Source: Didymodactylos carnosus (taxonomy: Eukaryota; Rotifera; Eurotatoria; Philodinida; Philodinidae). From it: 33,579 nucleotides of DNA. Each line of letters opens with the position of its first letter. Within the stretch, counting starts at the first letter, position 1. The notes under the pieces were generated by a model. The model ran no database searches and was not told where the DNA came from. It saw nothing but the letters and a program-made list of their open reading frames with translations. The translations under genes were made by a program, and so were the position numbers. Shown here piece after piece: positions 23,901 through 32,597 of the stretch. The stretch lies in NCBI GenBank assembly GCA_905250885.1, contig CAJNOQ010001286.1, forward strand, positions 1-33,579, given 5' to 3'.

Positions 23901-25439
23901 CTTTCATTGTGTGACGACGATTTAAAAGGCAAATAACCTAAATATAGAAACCTGTTGACTTTATATGAAAAATAAATGAAAACATGATTTACCTTCGCTG
24001 TACGTTGAAAATATTCATCGGGTATTCTGTTCACCATTTCGTCTGTTAATACTGAATTGTCACCACATATAGAAGAGATCGTATCGCGTCTATCATTACG
24101 ACCACCTTTTGTTGGTGACTTTGATACACTTGATGCTGCATCAGCAGATAACTCACCTTCAACAGTTTCTAAATTGCAGATGTTAATTATTAAAAAAAAA
24201 TTACTCATAATAAATAAAATAAAGGTACCTTGATCAGATTTTCCTATCACTTCATCTTGTTTCTGATCTTCTGTTCGTATTTCGCCTGTCTCTGAAGCTG
24301 GTATAACACTGCTGTCATTTTGAGCCGCGTTAGCTTGTCGCATTTGATGTATGAATCGTTCAACCTAAATAAAGAACAAATAATAGAACTTAATATGTTT
24401 TTATTTTTCAACAAGTTGTTTATTATATGTTTTAAATTATTGTGGATAGCACGCTTTTATTTTCTTACCAATAAGCTACATTCTGGTATAACTTTCCATT
24501 CACGTTTTTGTTTAACCATGATTGCCACTTCATCTGAGTTTAATGCACGATTTCGATCACGCACATTATCAATATAAAAATCACTTCCACCCGCCTATAA
24601 TAAATAATATATATTTTTCTTTTTTTACAAAGAGAGAACGCAAACACACCGGATCTGTAATAAATGAATCGGTATATATTTTAGCATTTATTCGTAAAAT
24701 ACCACGTATAAGTTTTCCATCTTCGACATCTTTTAACACCTGATCTTTTGGCATATATTCATCGCATGGCTAGAAAAGCAGAAAGTACCAGACAATGTAA
24801 ATTGTTATGTTTGATTACTTACTACCATCATTGAACTTGTCTGTCCTTGTCGATGTTGTTGCGGTCTTTGTCCTTGATTCGAATTACTATTAGATGCTTG
24901 TTGTTGATAGCTATTTCCTTGTCGATGACCATGCCTATTTCCCCGTTGTTGTTGATTAGATCCTCTACCTTGTTGATAATGATGATTTCTTTGATCGAAC
25001 TCGTTCGAGGAATAATTTTGCCATGCACTTGAATCCCATCCGTTATTATTAAAGTTTGCTTGCGGTTCATACTGCTGATTGTTATTATTTCGATTTCCGT
25101 GAGTATTTCCATCTGAGATAATATTAATGGCAGAAGTAATTAAACAAAAAGAAAGAAGACTATTTAAAGACGCTCACGATTTGGATAAGGATGTTGACCA
25201 TAATTACCACCACGATTCGATGGATAATACTGAACAAACGTTAAACAAATAATTTAATTAGATTGCGACAAAGTGTAACAAAGAGGTGGATAAATAAGCA
25301 ATTATATTCCAGACAAAAAGGCACTTTATTTGAAGTTGAAGGATTTCAACATATTTTGATATTTTCTAGTAATACAGTTCCTTTTTGCAGTAGACTAAAG
25401 TCACAGAATATTTACATTTTGTTGTCGATTATTTGACAT
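17941..25439 (-). CDS. DIS3L2: DIS3-like exonuclease 2 (3'-5' exoribonuclease), 20 exons
   Basis: Exons: 25439-25416, 25229-25178, 25112-24823, 24769-24650, 24594-24469, 24364-24229, 24168-23993, 23937-23790, 23727-23640, 23576-23477, 23418-23262, 23168-23056, 22997-22890, 22837-22604, 22547-22417, 20098-19692, 18723-18593, 18534-18430, 18325-18137, 18072-17941. They give 988 residues with no frame break. Residues 1-120 are an N/Q/G/R-rich tail. Cold-shock domain 1 begins at [10 protein letters not shown] (123) and is followed by [14 protein letters not shown]; cold-shock domain 2 contains [14 protein letters not shown]. The RNB catalytic domain has [12 protein letters not shown], with Asp454, 460, 462 and 463 all kept, then [42 protein letters not shown] and [13 protein letters not shown]; an S1-like tail closes it. 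DIS3L2 degrades oligouridylated RNAs in the cytoplasm outside the exosome; no PIN domain is seen, as expected. Introns 15 (2318 nt) and 16 (968 nt) carry inverted-repeat elements. The 24-nt first exon is the least certain part. Confidence 0.94.
18796..18912. repeat. Degenerate 15-16-bp tandem motif at the edge of a foldback element
   Basis: About seven units of the pattern ACGAAATATGGTCGCT follow one another (for example ACGAAAAATGGTCG, GCGAAAATTGGTCAC, ACGAAATATGGCCGCT, AGGAAATATAGTCGCT). They lie in DIS3L2 intron 16, and the last two units are also the start of the inverted repeat at 18869. Sub-terminal repeats of this kind often serve as transposase-binding sites; that role is inference. 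Confidence 0.6.
18869..19660. mobile_element. Foldback-type element inside DIS3L2 intron 16
   Basis: The left arm at about 18869-18945 (CTAGGAAATATAGTCGCTAC core) recurs inverted at about 19587-19660, including the flanking AGTCGAGAAATTTGTAA and AATAAAAGC segments. Roughly 640 bp lie between the arms and include a piece of coding-like plus-strand sequence at 19336-19464. The tandem motif at 18796-18912 extends outward from the left arm only, so the right end may be truncated. No transposase is encoded. The element accounts for most of a 968-nt intron in a gene whose usual intron is near 60 nt. Confidence 0.55.
19336..19464 (+). pseudogene. Coding-like fragment carried within the foldback element
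   Basis: The plus strand reads ...[19 protein letters not shown], then [20 protein letters not shown] and a TAA stop at 19462-19464. The codon choice and the amino-acid make-up look like a genuine protein C-terminus, followed by AT-rich 3'-UTR-like DNA. The frame stays open back to about 19287, but no ATG or upstream exon is evident. It is antisense to DIS3L2. I do not recognise the parent gene. It may be a host-gene fragment captured by the element, or the last exon of a nested gene whose other exons I cannot see. Confidence 0.3.
20451..20860. mobile_element. Near-palindromic MITE with arms of about 195 bp, in DIS3L2 intron 15
   Basis: The sequence starts with GGCCTGTCCACGTAA and ends with its inverse TTACGTGGACAGGCC. 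Both arms contain GTTTTGCGAGTCTCTTGGCGC, CTCGAACAAAAG, ACCGTTTACA and TCTAGAGAAAAGTGAGCTGA in mirror order, and they meet around a loop of only about 20 bp near 20647-20668. Mismatches are scattered, so the palindrome is not brand new. There is no reading frame of its own. A 4-bp ACAT occurs close to both ends, but I could not settle the target duplication or the superfamily. Confidence 0.7.
21107..21592. repeat. Perfect 172-bp inverted repeat with a 142-bp spacer, in DIS3L2 intron 15
   Basis: The left arm 21107-21278 and the right arm 21421-21592 are exact reverse complements where I compared them, including the A8TA6 run. The arms contain AATCTCGTGACAATGTTTG and CCATTTTTGGCTATTTTC. Transcription through the intron would give a long perfect hairpin RNA. 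A diverged single copy of the arm (GCAATGTTTGTTTCCGAATA) lies at about 22122. Perfect identity suggests recent inversion-duplication, gene conversion between arms, or an assembly artefact. Confidence 0.85.
21593..22416. other. Remainder of DIS3L2 intron 15, diverged repeat DNA
   Basis: Intronic AT-rich DNA with phrases that recur elsewhere in the window: GGCTCCTAGAAAA near 21645 (also in the element at 2560-3397) and a diverged arm of the 172-bp repeat at about 22122. No coding exon is seen. Confidence 0.4.
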
Positions 25440-26553
25440 GATAATTATCGCTAGGGACTGTTGTGCTTTTATCCGAAGTACTTAATATCTAAAAACGTAA
25501 ATTAAATTGTCACAACGTAATAAACTAAATAATTTTTCTATACTCAATAACCATCAGCCGCAAACTTCACATACATGATGCTTCTTACAGCTACGTAGTG
25601 ATTGAAGCAGGATCTTATAGGTTAAGAAATTGGGAAATTTTCCTTCTTGTCTTGCAACATCAAACGAAATATAAAGTATCCTCACAACTGTTATTTCGAT
25701 TAGCATATGATCACTTTAGAATGAATAAAATCGAATTTGAAGCTAACTAGATAGTAAGCACGTTGCTAAGGTATCTAAAATTCTTGAAAAGAGATTGGCT
25801 AAAAGGATAATACAGCTTTAATTGATCTTTTAGTCGCTATCGTATTATTGTATTGTTTTCATTAATACTTCATAAATTTAATGAGCTAATAAGCAATCAA
25901 CTAATCAGAAAGTAGTAAGTGGTCTCCAGAGTTATCTACAATAAATTTGTTGAATTACTCTCATATTAATAGTAAGATAATTTATCGCTCGACAACGATA
26001 CCGTTTGTAATTTTCTCTTGAAATGCATTATTAACTTTTGTAACGATGGAAACTGTTCTTTATATTCAACAGATCTGACTTTAAAAATGATCAGTATAGT
26101 TCTTCTACCGTACCGTAGCTCTGAATCTATCTCTCGCACACAAAGAAGCCGATGTTTACTTTTGCTTATTTGACCTGACACGCGGAAAACCTTATTAATA
26201 AGTAGAATTGCACAACGAAATGGCCGCAAGCATGTCGTGTCTACTAAGGGTGCGAACGCTAATTCATTCTCCTTATAGGTGGACTCCATAAAGTCTTCTA
26301 TTCAGTAGCCGAAAATAAATTTAAAACAATTTTTTTTCTCGATAGCGATTCGTCTCTCGTGAAATTTGATTTTGTTGCAACACTTCCAAGTAGAGTATCC
26401 TGTTGCATAAATCTAAATGTCTAATCCATAGTATTCCTTTTTGTTAAAATCACATATTGCCTCTAAAAGAGCTGCTTTTAGTTCACAATATCTATGAATG
26501 ATATTGTTTATATTTGTCTTTTTTTAGATCTCATTTTCTAAAATGTTTAAGCA
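25440..26553. promoter_or_regulatory. Shared upstream region between head-to-head DIS3L2 and GLE1
   Basis: This 1.1-kb stretch lies between the start codons of the leftward DIS3L2 gene and the rightward GLE1 gene and so must contain the DIS3L2 promoter, and the GLE1 promoter unless GLE1 has more upstream exons. I found no convincing TATA box or other defined site. A 107-codon minus-strand open frame (26289-25966) lies within it. Confidence 0.35.
25966..26289 (-). CDS. Hypothetical 107-residue ORF between DIS3L2 and GLE1
   Basis: An ATG-started frame with an in-frame TGA five codons upstream. It is longer than most chance frames in DNA this AT-rich, and its codons are more balanced than those of the spacer. 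The peptide is basic, with strand-like segments (FRCAILLINKVFRV, RTILIIFKV) and a closing QFPSLQKLIMHFKRKL. I recognise no family; a faint resemblance to SH2-domain spacing is not enough to name it. It may be a chance ORF. Confidence 0.2.
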   Translation of the reverse strand: MESTYKENELAFAPLVDTTCLRPFRCAILLINKVFRVSGQISKSKHRLLCVREIDSELRYGRRTILIIFKVRSVEYKEQFPSLQKLIMHFKRKLQTVSLSSDKLSYY

Positions 26554-29500
26554 ATGAACGAAGTTCGGGAAATAAATCTTGAATCACGGGTGAGCATCAT
26601 CTTTAGCTTTATTAGTCTATCATAAGTGATTTTCATTATGTTTTCTACTAGAGGCGGATAGAAACAATTATACAAAATATTTATCAATGTGAAACTGAAA
26701 AACAAAAAGCTGTTGAAGCAATTCAACCAAAGTAAATTCAATATTCTACTTCTATGATGTTTGTATATCAAAGCATTTTTTTATAGAAAGTTCCCATCTT
26801 ATGGACCCGCCAATGACATACGTATGTTTGTTGCATTGCTGCAGTTTTCTGAACTTAAGCATTATTAGTATTTTAGTTTGTTTCTGGCATATTCTCGAAC
26901 AACAAAACAAAGATGATTCAGATGAGATACGTATGGAATCGCGTGTTACTGTTGAACAATACATATATCAGAATCGATTAACTTCATCAGAACCAAAATA
27001 TAAAGATGTGGATGAAAAAAACCCAGAGGTATATTGGGACAATCTTATTTTACTCCGGACAAAAGCAAAACGTTGTTTTTGCTGATATAGTGTTTGATGT
27101 ATATAGAAGTTTTTTCCGGTAAAATGTGCTTTTGGTATTAAACAACTTAAATTTGTTCCTATCACCGCACTACAAAGTATATGTATTTCAGAAAGAAAAA
27201 ACAATTTTCATTCCTTCTTTTTGTAGTTGATCCTGACACCAACACCAGTTTCACCAACTGATGTATCTGCGTTATCAGCTGTGGTGTTGCCGCAACCTAT
27301 TACAACTACTCCATCATTTGCAGTGTTATCGCAACCTGTTACAGCTACTCCATCATCTGCAATGTTGTCGCAACCTGTTTTGTCTACTTCTTCAAATCCA
27401 GCTCAACTATTATCTGCAATGTCGTCGCAAGCTATTACAGCTACTCCATCATCTGCAATGTCGTCGCAACCTGTTACAGCTACTCCATCACCTGCAATGT
27501 TGTCGCAACCTGTTACAGCTACTCCATCATCTGCAATGTTGTCGCAACCTGTTTTGTCTGCTTCTTCAAATCCAGCTCAACTATCATCTTCAATTAATGT
27601 ATTTATTAATGAAGAAACGTCCAATAAATATCAAGAGTTACTGAAGAAAGTCAAAGTGTATGAACAGCAATGTAAATCGGTAACGGATAATCCTCAACGT
27701 AAGAAGTTACTAACAAACCGTATTAAAGATATTGTGAACAAATTACGAGTAGAAAATTCTGATGTCCTAAGTCATGAGATGATTGAGTTTTTAAATGGAA
27801 AAGAACAATATATTAGCAATCAAGCAGTACGTGTATCATCTGAAGAAGGTAAGTTTCTCTATAATTTTGAAGTCGGTTTCTGTTGAGGAGACTTCCCCAA
27901 ATAACTCTCGGTTTTTCTTCGAGATATACTCGATAATAGGTAATTTCCCGATGCTGATCATGAATTTAGTATTCGTTCGTCTGCATATTGCTGTTACGAG
28001 TGTCAGTGACTTTTTTGACCAAAAAGTGTTTTTGGAATCAACGAAGCTTGATCTGTGTATGTTGTAAAGCATGTCGGGTTCAGAGATGTGCGCCGCCGCG
28101 CCGGTTCGCCGATTCACCACCGCCGCCGCCGCTGAAGTCGGAGAAAAATTATTACGACTTCCGCCGCCGCCGCTGACGGCGGAAAAAAACTGTGCTGACT
28201 TCCGCCGCCGCCATGTCGTTAAACTTTTGTCGAGGGCGGAGAAAATTTTTTTCCGAAAATTTTGACTATTTTGGTTAGTACGTTCTTATCTTAGGCATTT
28301 AGCGTGCAGCGCGTTTCTATCTTTTCGTATACGGCAACGTACAGATACAGTCGGGGCGCTAAGAACGTGCCAGAAATGAAAGAGAACGTTGTTTTACTTA
28401 AATTATGAGATTCGCCGCCAACAACTAATATTTACACGCCGCCGCCGAAGGCGGAGGAAGTTTTCATAACCTCGCACCACCGCCGCCGAAGGTACAGAAA
28501 ATTTTCATAGCCTCGCGCCGCCGCCGAAAATTTTTGATCGCCGCACATGTCTGGTCGAGTTTCACACAAAAAATAATTTTAAGCCCTAACGATCAAGTCC
28601 TTAGACAGATATAACATTATTACTAAGCAAAGAGATCTACTCAAATACATATCCTTTATCTAGAAATACTTTCTTTTCTTCTGATCCACATCCTTGTTTT
28701 TAAGTATCAGTAACTGATTATTCTCCCACAATCTGCCGTTTCTAGCTTTTGGTTTCTCTAAATGGATAATTATTCATAAAGGTAGCTATATTTCACAGTG
28801 TATGTATTTGAGTAGACCCCTTTGCTGAGTAATAATGTTATATCTGTCTAAGGACTTGATCGTTCGGGCTTAAAATTATTTTCTGTGTGGAACGCGACAT
28901 GCTTTACAACGTACACAGATCAGAATTCGTGGATTCCAAAAACACTTTTTGGTCAAAAAAGTTACCCATCATCAAGACGATACTCGTAACAGCAATATGC
29001 AGACGAATACTAAATTCGTGATCAGCATCAAAAATTACCTATTATCGAGTATATTTCAAAGAAAAAGCGATGAATCACTTGGAGAAATTCTATCATGAGA
29101 GTTTTTGTATAATCTTACATTCTGTTTGTTTTATTTTCGTTGTAGAACGTTTGGCCTGTCTGCGGATACTTGCTAAATTAATATTTGGCCAATTATTAGG
29201 TGGTGATATGACAAAAATAAAGGACGAAATCTTTTTACCGCTAATTGCATTCATAAGTGAAGATAAAAAGAATAAAGAGTTTACAGATATATTTTTAAAA
29301 ACTTTACATGAACATTGTCAGTATACAATTCCACGGTATCCACAACGTTTACCATCAATGACCGAGGAAGACTTTTTGAAGTAAATACGTAATGTTTACT
29401 GATATGGTGTACATTGTCTCGGTAAACTGGAATGCTATAGACACATTGTTTTGGATATGTTTAGAGAGGCTGGTTATGTTGAAATCCCCCGTGGCAAAGA

Positions 29501-29920
29501 TAAACGCATGGAAACTGAATCTGAATTTTTATCACGTATGAGCGGTCTTGTTCGTCTGTTTTGCAAATTGTTGGTACGGGGTGGTCCACCATTCGATAAA
29601 GATCTGAAATATGCATGGAAATGGCTTTCAGACATTCTTAATCTTGAACCACGTCCAAATATTACAGGTAGCCGGTTGGATAGATATAAATTATTTTAAT
29701 TTTTGATATTTTTAATTTTTTTTTCATAGCGTTACTGTTACGTTTATTTTTGGATGAAGCCGCTGAAGAAATGATTAAAGTCTACGGACTACAATTCAAT
29801 AAACTGATTAAAATGATTTCAACGCAATATATGCCAAAATTGCTACAAGTAACAAGCGATGATCAACAAGCAAGACTCAAAATTACGTTAGAGAAAACTA
29901 ACTCACTCATTAACAAATAA
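26554..29920 (+). CDS. GLE1: Nucleoporin GLE1, mRNA export factor, 8 exons
   Basis: Exons 26554-26589, 26652-26731, 26787-26821, 26877-27028, 27227-27848, 29146-29380, 29441-29667 and 29730-29920 join in frame to 525 residues. GLE1, with inositol hexakisphosphate, activates the DEAD-box ATPase DBP5/DDX19 on the cytoplasmic face of the nuclear pore to release exported mRNPs. The diagnostic part is the C-terminal domain, about residue 234 to the end: LKTLHEHCQYTIPRYP, FLSRMSGLVRLFCKLL, YAWKWLSDILNLEP and ITALLLRLFLDEAAEEM follow animal GLE1 in order. Residues 13-38 (IETIIQNIYQCETEKQKAVE) are coiled-coil-like, as in the family's middle region. The animal protein is usually near 700 residues and starts with more sequence, so upstream exons may be missing; an in-frame TAA lies just before my ATG. 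Residues 121-222 are a coding minisatellite. Intron 5 (1297 nt) is almost wholly a foldback element. A poly(A) signal AATAAA is at about 30023. Confidence 0.9.
27284..27592 (+). repeat. Coding minisatellite in GLE1: seven units, five of 39 nt and two of 57 nt
   Basis: Units start at 27284, 27323, 27362, 27419, 27458, 27497 and 27536. The standard unit encodes MLSQPVTATPSSA-like 13-mers. Units 3 and 7 are longer and add SSNPAQL. Units 2-3 (27323-27418) and 6-7 (27497-27592) differ at only a few bases, showing a higher-order duplication. All units are multiples of three, so the frame is kept. The repeat lies in the linker before the conserved GLE1 domain. Confidence 0.95.
27880..29100. mobile_element. 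Foldback element filling GLE1 intron 5, interrupted by a MITE
   Basis: The outer left arm at about 27880-28080 (ATATACTCGATAATAGGTAA, CTGCATATTGCTGTTACGAG, TTTTTTGACCAAAAAGTG, GTTGTAAAGCATGTCG) recurs inverted at about 28891-29100. Inner arms at about 28554-28652 and 28797-28890 (AAGTCCTTAGACAGATATAA core) are inverted copies of each other and continue the same palindrome. Without the MITE at 28081-28553 the element is a palindrome with arms of about 300 bp and a loop of about 145 bp. It begins some 30 nt after the 5' splice site and ends some 45 nt before the 3' splice site. The arms differ at roughly one base in ten. No transposase is present. Confidence 0.8.
28081..28553. mobile_element. 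473-bp GC-rich hAT-like MITE with an 8-bp target-site duplication
   Basis: The ends are CAGAGATGTGCGCCG and, inverted, CAGACATGTGCGGCG: terminal repeats of about 15 bp starting with CAG, as in hAT transposons. They are flanked by GTCGGGTT (28073-28080) and GTCGAGTT (28554-28561), an 8-bp duplication with one mismatch, also typical of hAT. The other arm of the surrounding palindrome keeps the uninterrupted site GTCGCGTT (minus strand, 28898-28891), which confirms insertion. The interior is built from GCCGCCGCCG blocks in tandem units of about 45 bp and contrasts sharply with the AT-rich surroundings. It has no credible protein; open frames here are by-products of GC content. Confidence 0.8.
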
Positions 29921-32597
29921 AAAAACAATAATTATAAAGTAAATTTTGTTTTGTTAATAATCTGTTGTTGTTTTTTTCTTCTTATGTATGCATATTTGTG
30001 CATTTGTTAATAACTTTGAGATAATAAATAGAATGTGTTATTAAAAATTTATATTTTTTATTAGTTGATAAGTTAAGTTTTTATCTGATACTGTTATAAT
30101 TCTATAGCTTCATTGTTTTATTTTTAGGTATATCATCTCTTCTTCTCATTTAATCCTCAGATGTTATCAGAACGATCTTATCTACTATGACTACTTCTAA
30201 TCCGTACCATATAAATAATATTTGGTGTAATCTTGAAAAAGTGCTTGGAATGATTATGAAATATTATTTAACCATTCTATAATCGGTGAGTACAATTTAC
30301 AGAAGGATGTGTCTGTATGATTTAATGAATGCTCGAGAATCGCGAGCACCAATGATATGTCAAAAGAGTCTAAATACAATAATAAACGGCTATACACAGA
30401 AGTATCAGACTAGGGTTACCTTTCACCATAAATGCAGATTTAATTATTCTCTGATCTTTTCTTTTTCTTTAGGTTAATACGTAGTAGTGTAATTAATAAA
30501 TTTTTGTAGTTATTTTTTTAACGATTTCAAAACTTGTACATTCTTGAATACATTCTGTTCTCATTGTATCACTGAAATATGAAATAAAGCAAGATCCGAT
30601 ATTATTTTTAACGAAGATCGAGTATCTAAATCATCTTATAAAATATAACATTCCCTTGTTTGTTTGTTTTTATTGGCTAAACAAAGTTTTTAGACTCAGT
30701 ATTTTACATTTTATGATAATAAAATACAGCAACGGTAATAAGAAAATCAAAAAGTTGGAGTCAAAGACCAGTGAAAGTTGTGATTATTATTTAATATCGT
30801 CATCAAATTATTATACAAGCACAAAAATAACATCGAAAAAGATTTAAAATTAGGATCATTAAAATGTTATGCATCATCAACTCAACACCGACATAGATCA
30901 AAAATCAACAAAAAATGAATCTAAAGATATTTGTTTGTTTTTTATACAATTTAAAACTGTTAGACAAAAAATTCAAACATTATATTTTGACACAAAGTTC
31001 TCCGACAAATATGATAACTTACGCTTATGAAAGTTTAATGTTTAAACTGTTAAACACAAATAAATAATACATTTCTCGAATATAAATGGTATTTAATCAT
31101 TAAGTATTACAATCTGGTAAACAGAATACATTTTTACGTTTGTTCACTGATAGAGAATTTTAGTTATCCCGTTCTGAATGTTATTATTTTGATTATAATC
31201 AGTATACAAATATATATTTCAAAAACAAAGCACTATTGTTTTAGTAAATTTATCTTTGTTGATATTATTATTTACTCTTTTCTTCAATTTAGTACTTTTT
31301 TAGCACATATCGTTATCTGTTATGTCAACAGCTCATCGTGACATGTTTCAAGTAACAATGAGCGAAAAGATCTAATATTATAAAAAAAAGTCAAACTAAA
31401 AATGGCTAATTGAATCTGCATAATGATGAGTGAAATCATTGTAAGTTTTCTTAGCCAAGTTGATCGATAATATCAAGTTTAAGTAGAATTATTTTTCTTT
31501 TGAAGAACTTGATGTATAACTCATTTAAGATGAGTAGAATATTGCATAAAAAATCTAGCTGAATCTTGAGTTAAAGATGATTTAGAAATGCGCTGAATGA
31601 AACTGAAAACGACGCGAAACGACGATAAATACATTTAGATCAGAAAAAATTGGAAAAACTATTGTTATTAGAATCAGAACGTAAAAACATGAAGAATTAA
31701 AAAAAAAAACTTTTTTGAGACATATATATATATGTAAATATATTTTAATGTCGAAGATTGGTTATTCTATTTATTTTTGTTCACAGAAGAAGAGAAAAAC
31801 GATCGTGAAGTACTTGGAAAAAAGATGTCGAAGAAAATGAACAAAAATTTATTTTAAAAAAACGTGTTTCAAAATTGTCGTTTTATGTGATAACAACGAC
31901 AAATATGAATAATTATGCACATTATTACTTCTCACTCTCAAATGTAGATTTCTGTTTTTCTGCTGTTTTTCAGCTTCTTTTTTTTGTTCAAATGTATGGT
32001 TTGTTTGTAGTCTACCGGTTTTGTGATTTTGTGTATATATATATATGTGTGAATATCTTTCGCTATGAGATGAGATTAAAATGTTCAAAAATCATAACAA
32101 AAAAATATACATAGAAGGATAACATCGAGTCATTGGAAAACTTCAATAGAATATAGGAAAGAATAGTGAAGTGGAATTTTTTTCAGTTCACTTGCAAAGA
32201 TCAACTTCGTCTGTTCGATCCTAGCTCCATACAAGGATTAGTTTTGTGTTTTGATAGTTTAAGGTTCAGAATAGGAAGTTATATTCTCGATTTTGTTCTG
32301 GTTCAAGATTAAAGCTTAAACCAGATGGAAATGCAATGTAATAGTTTTAAAAGGTTCACTTATATCTCCAGTCTAATTTGTTGTTATATTTGGGACCGTA
32401 TGGTGCAGAACTCGGTATATTAAATGTATTATGAAACAGACGATTATGAAAAATGTGAATGGTATTAACTTTTACCTTGTAGTAAAAATAAAGAGCGTGT
32501 ATACTTAAAGTACTGTTAAATACGCAGTTATATGCTGCGCTGAATGAAAATTGAGAAAACTCTTCAGTATTTGACAGAACAACTATTTAAATTTTAG
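29921..32597. other. AT-rich spacer between GLE1 and ILVBL
   Basis: It holds the GLE1 3' UTR (AATAAA at about 30023) and the ILVBL promoter near its right end. Short TA/GTA simple repeats lie at about 31721-31742 and 32030-32050. At 31502-31600 one plus-strand frame reads as a coiled-coil-like peptide broken by many TAA/TAG codons, perhaps a decayed coding remnant. A K/E-rich open stretch with a good acceptor follows at about 31787-31857. No intact gene is supported. Confidence 0.4.
32588..32597 (+). other. Splice acceptor abutting the ILVBL ATG
   Basis: AAATTTTAG ends exactly at the base before the start codon. As at 571-580, this implies a 5'-UTR intron or a trans-splice site immediately before the coding region. 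Confidence 0.45.

Noticed and set aside
27284..27592. Regularly spaced repeats resembling a CRISPR array
   Set aside because: Units are contiguous, have no unique spacers, keep a reading frame and lie in a eukaryotic exon.
27261..27644. Leucine/cysteine-rich plus-strand ORF overlapping the GLE1 repeat
   Set aside because: It is the second frame of the minisatellite; the in-frame GLE1 exon continues into a conserved domain and this frame does not.
28071..28265. GC-rich ORFs in the GLE1 intron
   Set aside because: They follow from GCC-repeat composition inside the MITE and span its boundary.
31849..32114. Two opposing ORFs of 79 codons
   Set aside because: They overlap each other on opposite strands, have repeat-biased composition and show no family or splice support.
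32190..32240. GTTCGATCC resembling a tRNA T-arm
   Set aside because: No acceptor stem, D-arm or anticodon arm can be folded around it.
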